From Oscillospiraceae bacterium (GTDB lineage: Bacteria; Bacillota; Clostridia; Oscillospirales; Acutalibacteraceae), in assembly GCA_902790325.1 (NCBI GenBank), contig CADARP010000009.1, forward strand, positions 69,822 to 133,821: a stretch of 64,000 bases of DNA. Direction: 5' to 3'. Shown piece after piece: positions 43,785-51,032 of the stretch; within the stretch, counting starts at the first letter, position 1; each line of letters opens with the position of its first letter. A program made the position numbers and the translations under genes. The notes beneath the pieces are model-generated. The model was not told where the DNA came from and did not search any database. It saw only the letters and a list, made by a program, of their open reading frames with translations.

Positions 43785-44846
43785 ATGCGCAAAACTCTGA
43801 AACGGATCGCCTGCGCGCTGCTGGCGGCAATGCTGCTGGGCACGTGCGCGTTCGGTGCCTTTGCGGTCAACGAATACATGAAGCACGACCGCTGGCACGC
43901 GATCACCGCGTCCGAGGCGGTGAAGAAACTCAATGACGGGGACACGTTCGTGATGATGTGCTACCGCACCGGCTGCGGCAACTGCAAGTACATCGGTGCC
44001 AACGTCGTCATGGAATGGATGGACACGTACGACAAGGACGTGTACGGCGTGGACGTCGATGCGTCGGAAGGCGTGCCGTCCTTCATCTGGGACGCAATGG
44101 GCAAAACGAGCGCCACGCTGCCGTTCCTGGCGTTCGTGCAGAACGGCAAGGCGCAGGCATTCTCGCCCGAGGGCGATCTGGAGGCGTTCGCCGAGAAATT
44201 GAACGACACGTTCTTCTCGTTCTTTGACGACGTCGCGCGCAAGAGCCTGACCGTAGTGACCATGCCGGAAAAGACCGTCTACAATACGGGTGAGACGCTG
44301 GACACCACAGGTCTTACGCTGGAACTGGTGCGCAAGGACGCCACCACGGAAACTCTGACGGATGGGTATACCTGCACCGGTTTCTCGTCCGACCAGCCCG
44401 GACACAAGACGATCACGGTGTCTTATGAAGACGTGCAGACGACGTTTGTCGTCGCGGTCAATACGCCGGACGGCAAACCGGCCGTCTGGGTCGAGCAGCC
44501 CGCCAAGTCCAAGCTGCCCTATAAGAATTCGACACGCCTGACCGCAGACTACTGCAATCTGCCGGAGGATGCGCACATGGAGTGGTCGTACCAGTACACG
44601 ACCATCCGCGGCAAGCAGTCCGTCACGCAGAACGGCGCGTCCGTGGTGCTGACCGCCGAGGGATTCTCTCAGAATGTGACGGTCACGGTCACCGCAGTCG
44701 GCGCCGACGGCAAAACGATCGTGAACGGTAACGGCGATCCTGTCACGGCGACGCACACAATCCGCTTTCAGAACAACATCTTCTACCGCCTGAAGGCGCT
44801 GATCGACAAGCTGCTCGGACGCGGCGGCTGCGAAAGCGAAGTTTAA
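43785..44846 (+). CDS. Secreted thioredoxin-like protein with Big_3-type Ig domain
   Basis: A 353-residue protein with signal peptide (ending A-F-A near residue 27). Residues ~40-145 resemble a thioredoxin fold with the redox motif C-G-N-C (T-G-C-G-N-C-K-Y near 65) and a cis-Pro-like T-L-P-F-L near 110. Residues ~150-230 are a bacterial Ig-like group 3 domain (T-V-Y-N-T-G-E-T-L-D-T-T-G-L, then V-S-Y-E-D-V). A third Ig-like part and a basic amphipathic tail follow. The pairing of a thiol-redox domain with cell-surface Ig domains is unusual; a role in surface protein disulfides is inferred. Confidence 0.78.
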   Translation: MRKTLKRIACALLAAMLLGTCAFGAFAVNEYMKHDRWHAITASEAVKKLNDGDTFVMMCYRTGCGNCKYIGANVVMEWMDTYDKDVYGVDVDASEGVPSFIWDAMGKTSATLPFLAFVQNGKAQAFSPEGDLEAFAEKLNDTFFSFFDDVARKSLTVVTMPEKTVYNTGETLDTTGLTLELVRKDATTETLTDGYTCTGFSSDQPGHKTITVSYEDVQTTFVVAVNTPDGKPAVWVEQPAKSKLPYKNSTRLTADYCNLPEDAHMEWSYQYTTIRGKQSVTQNGASVVLTAEGFSQNVTVTVTAVGADGKTIVNGNGDPVTATHTIRFQNNIFYRLKALIDKLLGRGGCESEV

Positions 44847-44876
44847 AACCACCGGATCAAACGGTATAAAAAGCGG

Positions 44877-44913
44877 CACGGGTATGTACGATCTTGTACA
44901 TACCCGTGATTTG
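44877..44913. terminator. Bidirectional terminator
   Basis: Perfect 13-base stem CACGGGTATGTAC / GTACATACCCGTG with a 6-base loop between two convergent genes; T-rich on the right, A-rich on the left. Confidence 0.75.
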
Positions 44914-44941
44914 TATCTGTCAGAATCTGCGGATGTTAATG

Positions 44942-45517
44942 TTAAAGAAATTTCGTCTGCTCCGGCAGCATCTTTGACGTGTCGCACGTCTCAATGTAGT
45001 CGAGCATCGCGTCCTCGTCCGTGAAGGCGCGCACCAGTTCCCGGCACGCCGGTTTCATGAAGTTGCCGGATATGGCCTTTTCCATCAGATCGAGGATGTC
45101 GTCGTAATACTGCTCCAGATTGAAGATCGCAATGGGCTTGTTGTGGCGGCCGAGCTGCTTGAGCGTGAGCACCTCAAAGAATTCCTCAAACGTTCCGATC
45201 CCGCCGGGCGTGATGATGAACCCGTCGGCGCGGTTTTCCATCTCGAATTTGCGCTCGCGCATCGTGTCGGTATAGACAAACTGCGTACAGCCCTCGTACA
45301 GGATGCCGTCTACGTTGAAAAACGACGGCGCAATGCCGATGATCTCGCCGCCGGCGCGGGTCATGCCGCGTGCCGCTGCGCCCATGAGCCCCGCAGCGCC
45401 GCCGCCGAAGATCAGCGCGTGCCCGCGTCTGCCCATTTTTTCTCCGAGTGATTCCGTTCTGCGGATATAGGCGCGGTCGATCTCGTCGCTGGACGCGCCG
45501 TACAGACAGATGTTCAT
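44942..45517 (-). CDS. LOG-family protein (TIGR00730; phosphoribohydrolase-like)
   Basis: A 191-residue Rossmann-like protein with the lysine-decarboxylase-like motif P-G-G-I-G-T-F-E-E near residue 105 and M-x-x-R-K-F/E region (M-R-E-R-K-F-E) near 90. Proteins of this group remove ribose 5-phosphate from nucleotides such as cytokinin precursors. Start at 45517 after GGAGGG. It has its own strong promoter, so it may be expressed alone. Confidence 0.9.
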   Translation of the reverse strand: MNICLYGASSDEIDRAYIRRTESLGEKMGRRGHALIFGGGAAGLMGAAARGMTRAGGEIIGIAPSFFNVDGILYEGCTQFVYTDTMRERKFEMENRADGFIITPGGIGTFEEFFEVLTLKQLGRHNKPIAIFNLEQYYDDILDLMEKAISGNFMKPACRELVRAFTDEDAMLDYIETCDTSKMLPEQTKFL

Positions 45518-45551
45518 AGTTTCCGCTTCCCTCCGGATCGTGATATATCCC

Positions 45552-45580
45552 ATTATAGTCCCAAAGCGGAAGCGTGTCAA
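45552..45580 (-). promoter_or_regulatory. Consensus promoter of the LOG-family gene
   Basis: Minus strand: TTGACA (45580-45575), 17 bases, TATAAT (45557-45552), a perfect sigma-A consensus. Confidence 0.85.
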
Positions 45581-45585
45581 TCTTT

Positions 45586-46095
45586 TTAACGGCCGGGGAG
45601 CGGGGCCGCGGCGGAGGCGGACTCCGCGGGGAAGTCGAATCCGTGCATGAAACCGCCGAGCTCGGTCGAGCAAACGTCGCCGCCGATCACCAGACCGTCG
45701 CAGATCAGCATATTCAGCTCGATCACGTCCGCACGCCCCTCGTAGCCGGGATAATTGCGCACGGCATACGTCCACTTTTTGACACGCCTGCCCGCATACA
45801 GCGTCAGGTCGAGATCCTGCTGTTTCTGGATCTCGTTATACTTCTGATACACCTCGTCGAATTCGGCGGGGATCAGGATCTCCGTCACCTGCACGGGGTC
45901 CTCCGCCACATCCCAGCCGAACTGGGAGATGAACGCCAGGCGTTCCGCGGCGTTTCCGGCGCGCAGGACGACGGCGCCGCTGTGCGAAGCGGGTCTGCTG
46001 CTGCCGAAGTACCAGAACGCGCCGAGAATGAACGCGCACAGCGCAATGAGCAGGAGCCATTTGAGTTTTGACGACCGGAACGTATACACAAACAT
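45586..46095 (-). CDS. Membrane-anchored DUF4830-type protein
   Basis: A 169-residue protein with one N-terminal transmembrane helix (residues ~13-30) and an extracellular domain. The segment R-L-A-F-I-S-Q-F-G-W-D-V, then I-L-I-P-A-E-F-D-E-V-Y-Q-K-Y-N is the hallmark of DUF4830 in clostridia. Function unknown. The stop is only five bases from the next promoter. Confidence 0.8.
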   Translation of the reverse strand: MFVYTFRSSKLKWLLLIALCAFILGAFWYFGSSRPASHSGAVVLRAGNAAERLAFISQFGWDVAEDPVQVTEILIPAEFDEVYQKYNEIQKQQDLDLTLYAGRRVKKWTYAVRNYPGYEGRADVIELNMLICDGLVIGGDVCSTELGGFMHGFDFPAESASAAAPLPGR

Positions 46096-46170
46096 AAAAG
46101 CAACCGCCTTTCCGTTACTGCCTTTTGTGACAGTATACGAAAGGGCGGTTCGTTTTAGAACAGGAGAATT

Positions 46171-46629
46171 TCAGCCGATGCGTTTCGGCAGCCACATCAC
46201 GCCCTGCGGCACGATTTCGAGTACGGCGTAGTCTCCGTTCCGGACGCTTCCGGGGTTGCACAGATACAGGCCGTCGTCGTAGTCCTGCACGGGGACATGC
46301 GTGTGGCCATATAATGCAACAGAGGCGTTCGCCTCGCGCGCCGCGCTGCGCAGCGTCGACAGACCGTACTTGACGAGCTGCTCGTGGCCGTGGGTGAGAA
46401 AGAGCGTTCTGCCGCCCTCCTCGGTGACGAGCTTCGACGGCAGTGATGAGCAGAAATCGCAGTTGCCGCGCACAGCCAGCAGCGGCACATCCGGCATGGG
46501 GAAAAACGGTTCGAGATCGCGCTCGCCGTCGCCCAGAAAGACGCACAGGGAGAACCCGCGCTCACGGGAAAAGATCTCGCGCAGACGCCAGGTGTCGCCG
46601 TGCGTGTCGGAAAGAACGAGTATTTTCAT
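46171..46629 (-). CDS. YfcE/MJ0936-family metallophosphoesterase
   Basis: A 152-residue phosphodiesterase with all motifs: S-D-T-H-G near residue 7, F-L-G-D-G-E near 33, R-G-N-C-D near 54, T-H-G-H near 80 and L-Y-G-H-T-H near 106. Start at 46629 after AAAGGAG. The 51-base gap to the divergent small gene leaves little room for a promoter, so regulatory sites may overlap the coding starts. Confidence 0.92.
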   Translation of the reverse strand: MKILVLSDTHGDTWRLREIFSRERGFSLCVFLGDGERDLEPFFPMPDVPLLAVRGNCDFCSSLPSKLVTEEGGRTLFLTHGHEQLVKYGLSTLRSAAREANASVALYGHTHVPVQDYDDGLYLCNPGSVRNGDYAVLEIVPQGVMWLPKRIG

Positions 46630-46680
46630 GTATGGTATCTCCTTTGAAAGCATATATACGGAATGAAGGGACGGGATAGA

Positions 46681-46914
46681 ATGGAAAAACGGGATATGGC
46701 ACAGGAACTGCTGCGGCTTCGCGCGCGCATGGAACAGTCGGCGGCGGACGAGCGCACAAAGGAACGCGAACTGCTGCGCTTTGCGGGGGAAAACATGGAC
46801 GCGTCGCAGCAAAACCGGCTGCGGAACGTCCTGCGGGACCGGCAGGCGCTGCAGGATCTGCTGCAGTCCGACGAGGCGAAAGCGCTGCTGCGCCGGCTGC
46901 ACCATGGAGAGTAA
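46681..46914 (+). CDS. Small helical protein, 77 aa
   Basis: Charged and fully helical (M-E-K-R-D-M-A-Q-E-L-L-R-L-R-A-R-M), probably a coiled coil; no known family. It starts a run of three small genes with close spacing. ATG at 46681 is preferred over one at 46663 for its purine-rich upstream site. Confidence 0.6.
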   Translation: MEKRDMAQELLRLRARMEQSAADERTKERELLRFAGENMDASQQNRLRNVLRDRQALQDLLQSDEAKALLRRLHHGE

Positions 46915-46932
46915 ACCGTTTGGGGTGCGGCA

Positions 46933-47250
46933 ATGGACTTTTCAACGGACAACATCGCGGATCTTTTGGGGAACCTGAGCGACGAGGATTTCCGTTCGCT
47001 CCGGGAGACGGCGCAGTCCCTTTTGGGCGGCGCCGAAGAGCCCCGCGCACGGCAGGAACCGGGGCTCGATCCCGAAATGCTCGCCAGATTGGGCCGCGTG
47101 ATGCAGGCCATGCGGCAGGAAACGGACACGCGTTCGCAGCTCATCGGCGCGCTCAAACCGTATCTCAGCGAGCCGCGCCGCAAGCGTGCGGACGACGTGA
47201 TGCAGATGCTGCGGATGCTGGACGTCTTGCCGATGCTCGGACAGTTGTGA
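46933..47250 (+). CDS. Small helical protein, 105 aa
   Basis: An acidic/basic helical protein (I-A-D-L-L-G-N-L-S-D-E-D-F near the start; a Met-rich end L-R-M-L-D-V-L-P-M-L-G). Similar small clostridial proteins are annotated only as hypothetical. It follows the first small gene by 18 bases and has a GGGGTG ribosome site. Confidence 0.65.
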   Translation: MDFSTDNIADLLGNLSDEDFRSLRETAQSLLGGAEEPRARQEPGLDPEMLARLGRVMQAMRQETDTRSQLIGALKPYLSEPRRKRADDVMQMLRMLDVLPMLGQL

Positions 47251-47263
47251 GAAAGGGATGCGT

Positions 47264-47482
47264 ATGAACAGACAGACAAACGCAGAGCCGCACCGTGATC
47301 CGCGGTTTTCCGATCTGTACCGCGCCGAGAGCGTGCGCATGTGCCGCCCGCCTGCGCACGCGCAGCCTCCCGAACTCCCGCCGTCGCGTGACGCGGCGGT
47401 GATCCTGCCGCTGCTTCTTTTGCTGATGACGGAGGGCGCGGACCGGTACCTGCTGCTGGCGCTTTTGTATATCCTGATGTAG
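47264..47482 (+). CDS. Small protein with C-terminal hydrophobic segment, 72 aa
   Basis: A Pro/Arg-rich N-terminal half and a C-terminal ~28-residue hydrophobic segment broken by D-R-Y, possibly a membrane tail. Start at 47264 after AAAGGG at six bases. Third gene of the small-gene run; the set may be a sporulation or membrane microprotein group, but nothing in sequence proves this. Confidence 0.55.
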   Translation: MNRQTNAEPHRDPRFSDLYRAESVRMCRPPAHAQPPELPPSRDAAVILPLLLLLMTEGADRYLLLALLYILM

Positions 47483-47520
47483 TATAGCACATCCTGCCCG
47501 CCGCCGCAAGAAAAACAGGT

Positions 47521-47548
47521 TTGACAAATCCCGCGGACGATGTATAAT
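47521..47548 (+). promoter_or_regulatory. Promoter of the MATE gene
   Basis: TTGACA (47521-47526), 16 bases, TATAAT (47543-47548). Confidence 0.8.
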
Positions 47549-47586
47549 GGCTTTTGTAAGAAGCGCGTGCATTGGAGGGCTGTTTC

Positions 47587-48948
47587 GTGTCCGTGGGGCG
47601 TCGGCGCGGCGGTGTGGAGATCTGCACGGGACCGCTGTTATTGAATATCTTTCGTTTCGCAGTGCCGATCATGTTGTCGGGACTGCTGCAAACGCTGTTC
47701 AATTCGGTCGACGCCGCGGTAGTCGGACGCTTCGGCAGCGCGACGGCGCTGGCATCTGTGGGCTCGACCGCGTCTCTGACGCATCTGCTGGTCAATATGT
47801 TCCTGGGTCTGTCCGTCGGCGCGGGCGTCGCCGTGGCGCAGGGCATCGGCGCCGAAGACAGAGAACGCGTGCGCCGCACGATCGGCACCTGCGTATCGCT
47901 GAGCTTGCTCAGCGGCGTGCTGGTCGCGGCGATCGGCGTCGTGTTCGCGCCCACGTTCCTGCGGCTGATGGGCTCGCCGGCCGAGATCCTGGGCGGCGCA
48001 TCGACGTATATGCGCATCTATTTTGCGGGCATGCCCGCCATCATGCTGTTCAATTTCGGCAGTTCCGTGCTGCGCTCGATGGGCGATACGCGGCGGCCGC
48101 TGTATTTTCTGTTCTTTGCGGGCATTCTGAACATGGCGCTCAATCTGCTGTTTGTCGTCCCGCTGCACATGGACGTTGCGGGCGTCGCATTGTCGACGGT
48201 CATTTCGCAGTGCATCGCGGCGTTCCTGGTCGCAATGTGCCTTGTGCGCCTGCCGCACGACGTGCGTCTCGAACGCGGCCGGATGCGCATGGACGCGCAG
48301 TGCCTGTGGAAGATCCTGCGCATCGGCTTGCCCGCGGGACTGCAGAGCTGCCTGTTCTCATTCTCCAACGTCATCATCCAGTCGTCGGTCAACAGCCTCG
48401 GCGCGACGGCCGTCTCCGCGAACGCAGCCGCGACAAATCTGGACAACTTCGTCTATATCGCCATGAACGGCGTTACGCAAAGCGCCACGACGTTCGTCGG
48501 CCAGAATTACGGCGCGCGCGACATGCAGCGCGTTCGGCGCGCGGCGGCGGACGTCACGGTCGCCACACTGGTCGTCGGCTGCGCGGCGGGCGTCCTGGAG
48601 GCGCTGTTCGGCAGAACGCTGCTGCGGCTGTTCACGACCGACGCCGCGGTGATCGCCGTCGGTATGCAGCGGCTGGAGATCACGGCGACGACCTACTATC
48701 TGTGCGGTCTGTCGGAGGCGCTGTCCGGTTCCCTGCGCGGGACGGGACGCTCGCTTCTGCCCATGTGCGTGACGCTTTTGGGCGTGGGCGGTCTGCGCAT
48801 TTTATGGGTATACACCGTCTTTCCGCTCGCGCCGAGCCTCGGCACGCTGTACTGGGCGTATCCGCTGTCGTGGATCGCGACGACGCTGGTACTGCTGGGG
48901 ATTTGCCTCGCCGTTTTTGCAAAGGAGAAACGATCATGTCCATCCTGA
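47587..48948 (+). CDS. MATE-family multidrug/metabolite efflux transporter
   Basis: A 453-residue membrane protein with twelve predicted helices in two pseudo-repeats. The first begins F-A-V-P-I-M-L-S-G-L-L-Q-T-L-F-N-S-V-D with V-V-G-R-F-G; the second repeats I-G-L-P-A-G-L-Q-S. These are standard MATE marks. It should use a sodium or proton gradient to export cations or drugs. The GTG start at 47587 follows GGAGGG at seven bases. Its end overlaps the rlmA start by 13 bases. Confidence 0.93.
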   Translation: MSVGRRRGGVEICTGPLLLNIFRFAVPIMLSGLLQTLFNSVDAAVVGRFGSATALASVGSTASLTHLLVNMFLGLSVGAGVAVAQGIGAEDRERVRRTIGTCVSLSLLSGVLVAAIGVVFAPTFLRLMGSPAEILGGASTYMRIYFAGMPAIMLFNFGSSVLRSMGDTRRPLYFLFFAGILNMALNLLFVVPLHMDVAGVALSTVISQCIAAFLVAMCLVRLPHDVRLERGRMRMDAQCLWKILRIGLPAGLQSCLFSFSNVIIQSSVNSLGATAVSANAAATNLDNFVYIAMNGVTQSATTFVGQNYGARDMQRVRRAAADVTVATLVVGCAAGVLEALFGRTLLRLFTTDAAVIAVGMQRLEITATTYYLCGLSEALSGSLRGTGRSLLPMCVTLLGVGGLRILWVYTVFPLAPSLGTLYWAYPLSWIATTLVLLGICLAVFAKEKRSCPS

Positions 48949-49721
48949 CGTGTCCCGTGTGCGCACAGCCCTTACAGCCGCATGAGCGGACGTATACCTG
49001 CCCGAGCGGTCACGCGTTCGATCTGGCGAAGGAGGGCTACCTCAATCTGCTGCTGCCGACGCAGCGCCGCAGCCGGCATCCGGGCGACGCGCCGGAGCTT
49101 TGCCGTGCGCGGCGGGCATTTTTGTCGGCAGGCTATTACGCGCCGCTGCGGGATTTCGTCGCTGCGCGTGTGTGCGGCGAAACGGTTCTGGACGCTTGCT
49201 GCGGAGAGGGGTACTACACATCGGCCTTTGCCGCGGACGGACGTGCGGTCTACGGCTTCGACATTGCCAAGGACATGGTGCGCCTTGCGTCCAAATCGGA
49301 CAAGCGTGCGTTTTACTTTGTCGCGGGACTGCACAGCATCCCGGTCGAAAGCGGCAGCGTCGATACGCTCACGCATCTGTTTGCGCCGTTCGAGGATGCG
49401 GAATTCCGGCGCGTGCTCAAACCCGGCGGTACGCTTCTTTCGGTGCTGCCGGGCGAAAAACACCTGTGGCAGATGAAAGAAACGCTGTACGAAACGCCCT
49501 ATCCGAACCGCGAGACACCGCCGCGGACGGGTCTGCGCCTTTTGAAGACGGAACGCCTGCGGTACGACGTCGACCTCGCTGCGAAAGAGGACGTGCTGAA
49601 CCTGTTCCGCATGACGCCGTATTCCTACAAGACGGCGCGGGACGGGGAGGCGAAGCTCTGCGCGCTGGATTCTTTGCGCACGACGGTCGATTTTGTCGTG
49701 TTGACGTACGGGAAGGATTAG
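48936..49721 (+). CDS. rlmA: 23S rRNA (guanine-N1)-methyltransferase RlmA
   Basis: A 261-residue methyltransferase. The N-terminal zinc finger C-P-V-C-A-Q ... C-P-S-G-H-A-F-D-L-A-K-E-G-Y-L-N-L-L is diagnostic of RlmA/TlrB enzymes; the Rossmann part has V-L-D-A-C-C-G-E-G-Y near residue 88. It methylates G745 or G748 in hairpin 35 of 23S rRNA; the TlrB branch confers tylosin resistance, and I cannot tell which base is used. ATG follows AAAGGAG inside the MATE gene end. Convergent with bofA, sharing four bases. Confidence 0.93.
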   Translation: MSILTCPVCAQPLQPHERTYTCPSGHAFDLAKEGYLNLLLPTQRRSRHPGDAPELCRARRAFLSAGYYAPLRDFVAARVCGETVLDACCGEGYYTSAFAADGRAVYGFDIAKDMVRLASKSDKRAFYFVAGLHSIPVESGSVDTLTHLFAPFEDAEFRRVLKPGGTLLSVLPGEKHLWQMKETLYETPYPNRETPPRTGLRLLKTERLRYDVDLAAKEDVLNLFRMTPYSYKTARDGEAKLCALDSLRTTVDFVVLTYGKD

Positions 49722-49978
49722 ATCCCGAATATCGTGTTCAGCAGCAGAAGGCCGATCGTCCCTGGGACGCCGAGCAGCGCGACCGCGGTAAGCGTGACGG
49801 GGTTGACGGCAACGGTCACGCCGGTGAGCATACCGGCGACGTTGACCGCTAAGAGCGACGCGACCCCCTGCACGACGGAGCCGATCACGGCGGCGAAGAA
49901 GCGGCCGGAGCGCACGAACGCGATCAGCACGGCGAGCGCGGCGAGTGCGAGGACGATGGAAACGAGTACGGCGGACAT
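49718..49978 (-). CDS. bofA: Pro-sigma-K processing inhibitor BofA family protein
   Basis: An 86-residue integral membrane protein with about three hydrophobic segments. The C-terminal motif V-A-V-N-P-V-T-L-T-A-V-A-L-L-G-V-P-G-T-I-G-L-L-L-L is typical of BofA, which holds the SpoIVFB protease inactive in the outer forespore membrane. Start at 49978 after GGAGGG. It supports a spore-forming, or formerly spore-forming, host. Confidence 0.88.
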   Translation of the reverse strand: MSAVLVSIVLALAALAVLIAFVRSGRFFAAVIGSVVQGVASLLAVNVAGMLTGVTVAVNPVTLTAVALLGVPGTIGLLLLNTIFGI

Positions 49979-50072
49979 ACAGATCCCTCCCGAAAAACCT
50001 TTGTAAATCATATAGCATTTGCCGGACAAATATGATAGAATACTAAAAAATCGAAAAGTTGAGGTATAAGAT

Positions 50073-51032
50073 ATGCAGCCTGTGAAAATGAAACCCTATG
50101 TTTCCGCCACCATCTGGGGCGGCAGACGGCTGATCGACGAATACGGGGTGCGGACCGACAAGGAGAACGCGGCGGAAGCATGGGTGCTTTCGTGCCATCC
50201 CAACGGCTGCGGCGTCATCAGCGGCGGTGAATATGACGGCAAGACGTTGCGCAGCGTGTACGAAGCGGACAGGTCGATCTGCGGCACGCGCGGCGCGCGG
50301 TTCCCGGAGTTCCCGATCCTCATCAAATTCATCGACGCGCGGGACAACCTGTCGATCCAGGTGCATCCGGACGAGGCGTACGCCCGCCGGGTCGAACACG
50401 GCGCGGGCAAGACGGAGTGCTGGTATATCCTCGACGCGGATGCGGATGCCGAGCTTGCGCTGGGTTTTCGCGGCGCGATTGACCGCGAGACGTTCCGCCG
50501 TTCGATCGCGGACAACACCCTGATGGACTATGTGCAGAAGGTCAAGGTCAGGAAGGGCGACTTCTTTTTCATCGAATCCGGCACGCTGCACGCGATCTGC
50601 AAGGGCGTGCTGCTGGCGGAGGTACAGCAGAATTCCGACACAACATACCGTGTTTATGACTACGACCGCCGCGGCGCGGACGGCAAACCGCGCGCGCTGC
50701 ATGTGGACAAGGCGGTGGACGTGACGCAAACGGTCCCGTACGAACCCGTCGTACCGGGCGAAGCGGACAGGGCGCGGTTCGACACGCCGCAGCGCACGCT
50801 GCTTGCGTGCTGCGATCTGTTTTCGGTCTGCCGCGTGGACTGCCGCGATACGTATACCGACGCGGCAGGGGAGGAGAGCTTCGTTTCCCTGCTTGTGCTC
50901 GAGGGGGACGGCAGCTTCGTCTGCGGCGAAACGGTGTTCCCGCTCACAAAGGGCGAGAGCGTGTTCATCCCCGCAAATGCCGGCGCCTACACGGTGACGG
51001 GCAAAATACAGCTTTTGGAGACCAGGATCTGA
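50073..51032 (+). CDS. manA: Class I mannose-6-phosphate isomerase
   Basis: A 319-residue cupin that interconverts mannose-6-P and fructose-6-P. Zinc site: S-I-Q-V-H-P-D-E near residue 95 and the Glu/His set in E-C-W-Y-I-L, and G-T-L-H-A-I near 171. The start motif K-P-Y-V-S-A-T-I-W-G-G fits. The stop directly abuts the ABC-F start (TGAATG), so the genes are coupled. Confidence 0.95.
   Translation: MQPVKMKPYVSATIWGGRRLIDEYGVRTDKENAAEAWVLSCHPNGCGVISGGEYDGKTLRSVYEADRSICGTRGARFPEFPILIKFIDARDNLSIQVHPDEAYARRVEHGAGKTECWYILDADADAELALGFRGAIDRETFRRSIADNTLMDYVQKVKVRKGDFFFIESGTLHAICKGVLLAEVQQNSDTTYRVYDYDRRGADGKPRALHVDKAVDVTQTVPYEPVVPGEADRARFDTPQRTLLACCDLFSVCRVDCRDTYTDAAGEESFVSLLVLEGDGSFVCGETVFPLTKGESVFIPANAGAYTVTGKIQLLETRI

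Noticed and set aside
47547-48935. Possible fusion of a large N-terminal domain to RlmA
   Set aside because: The open frame upstream of 48936 is out of frame with, and overlapped by, the clear MATE gene; the RlmA zinc finger begins right after its own ribosome site.
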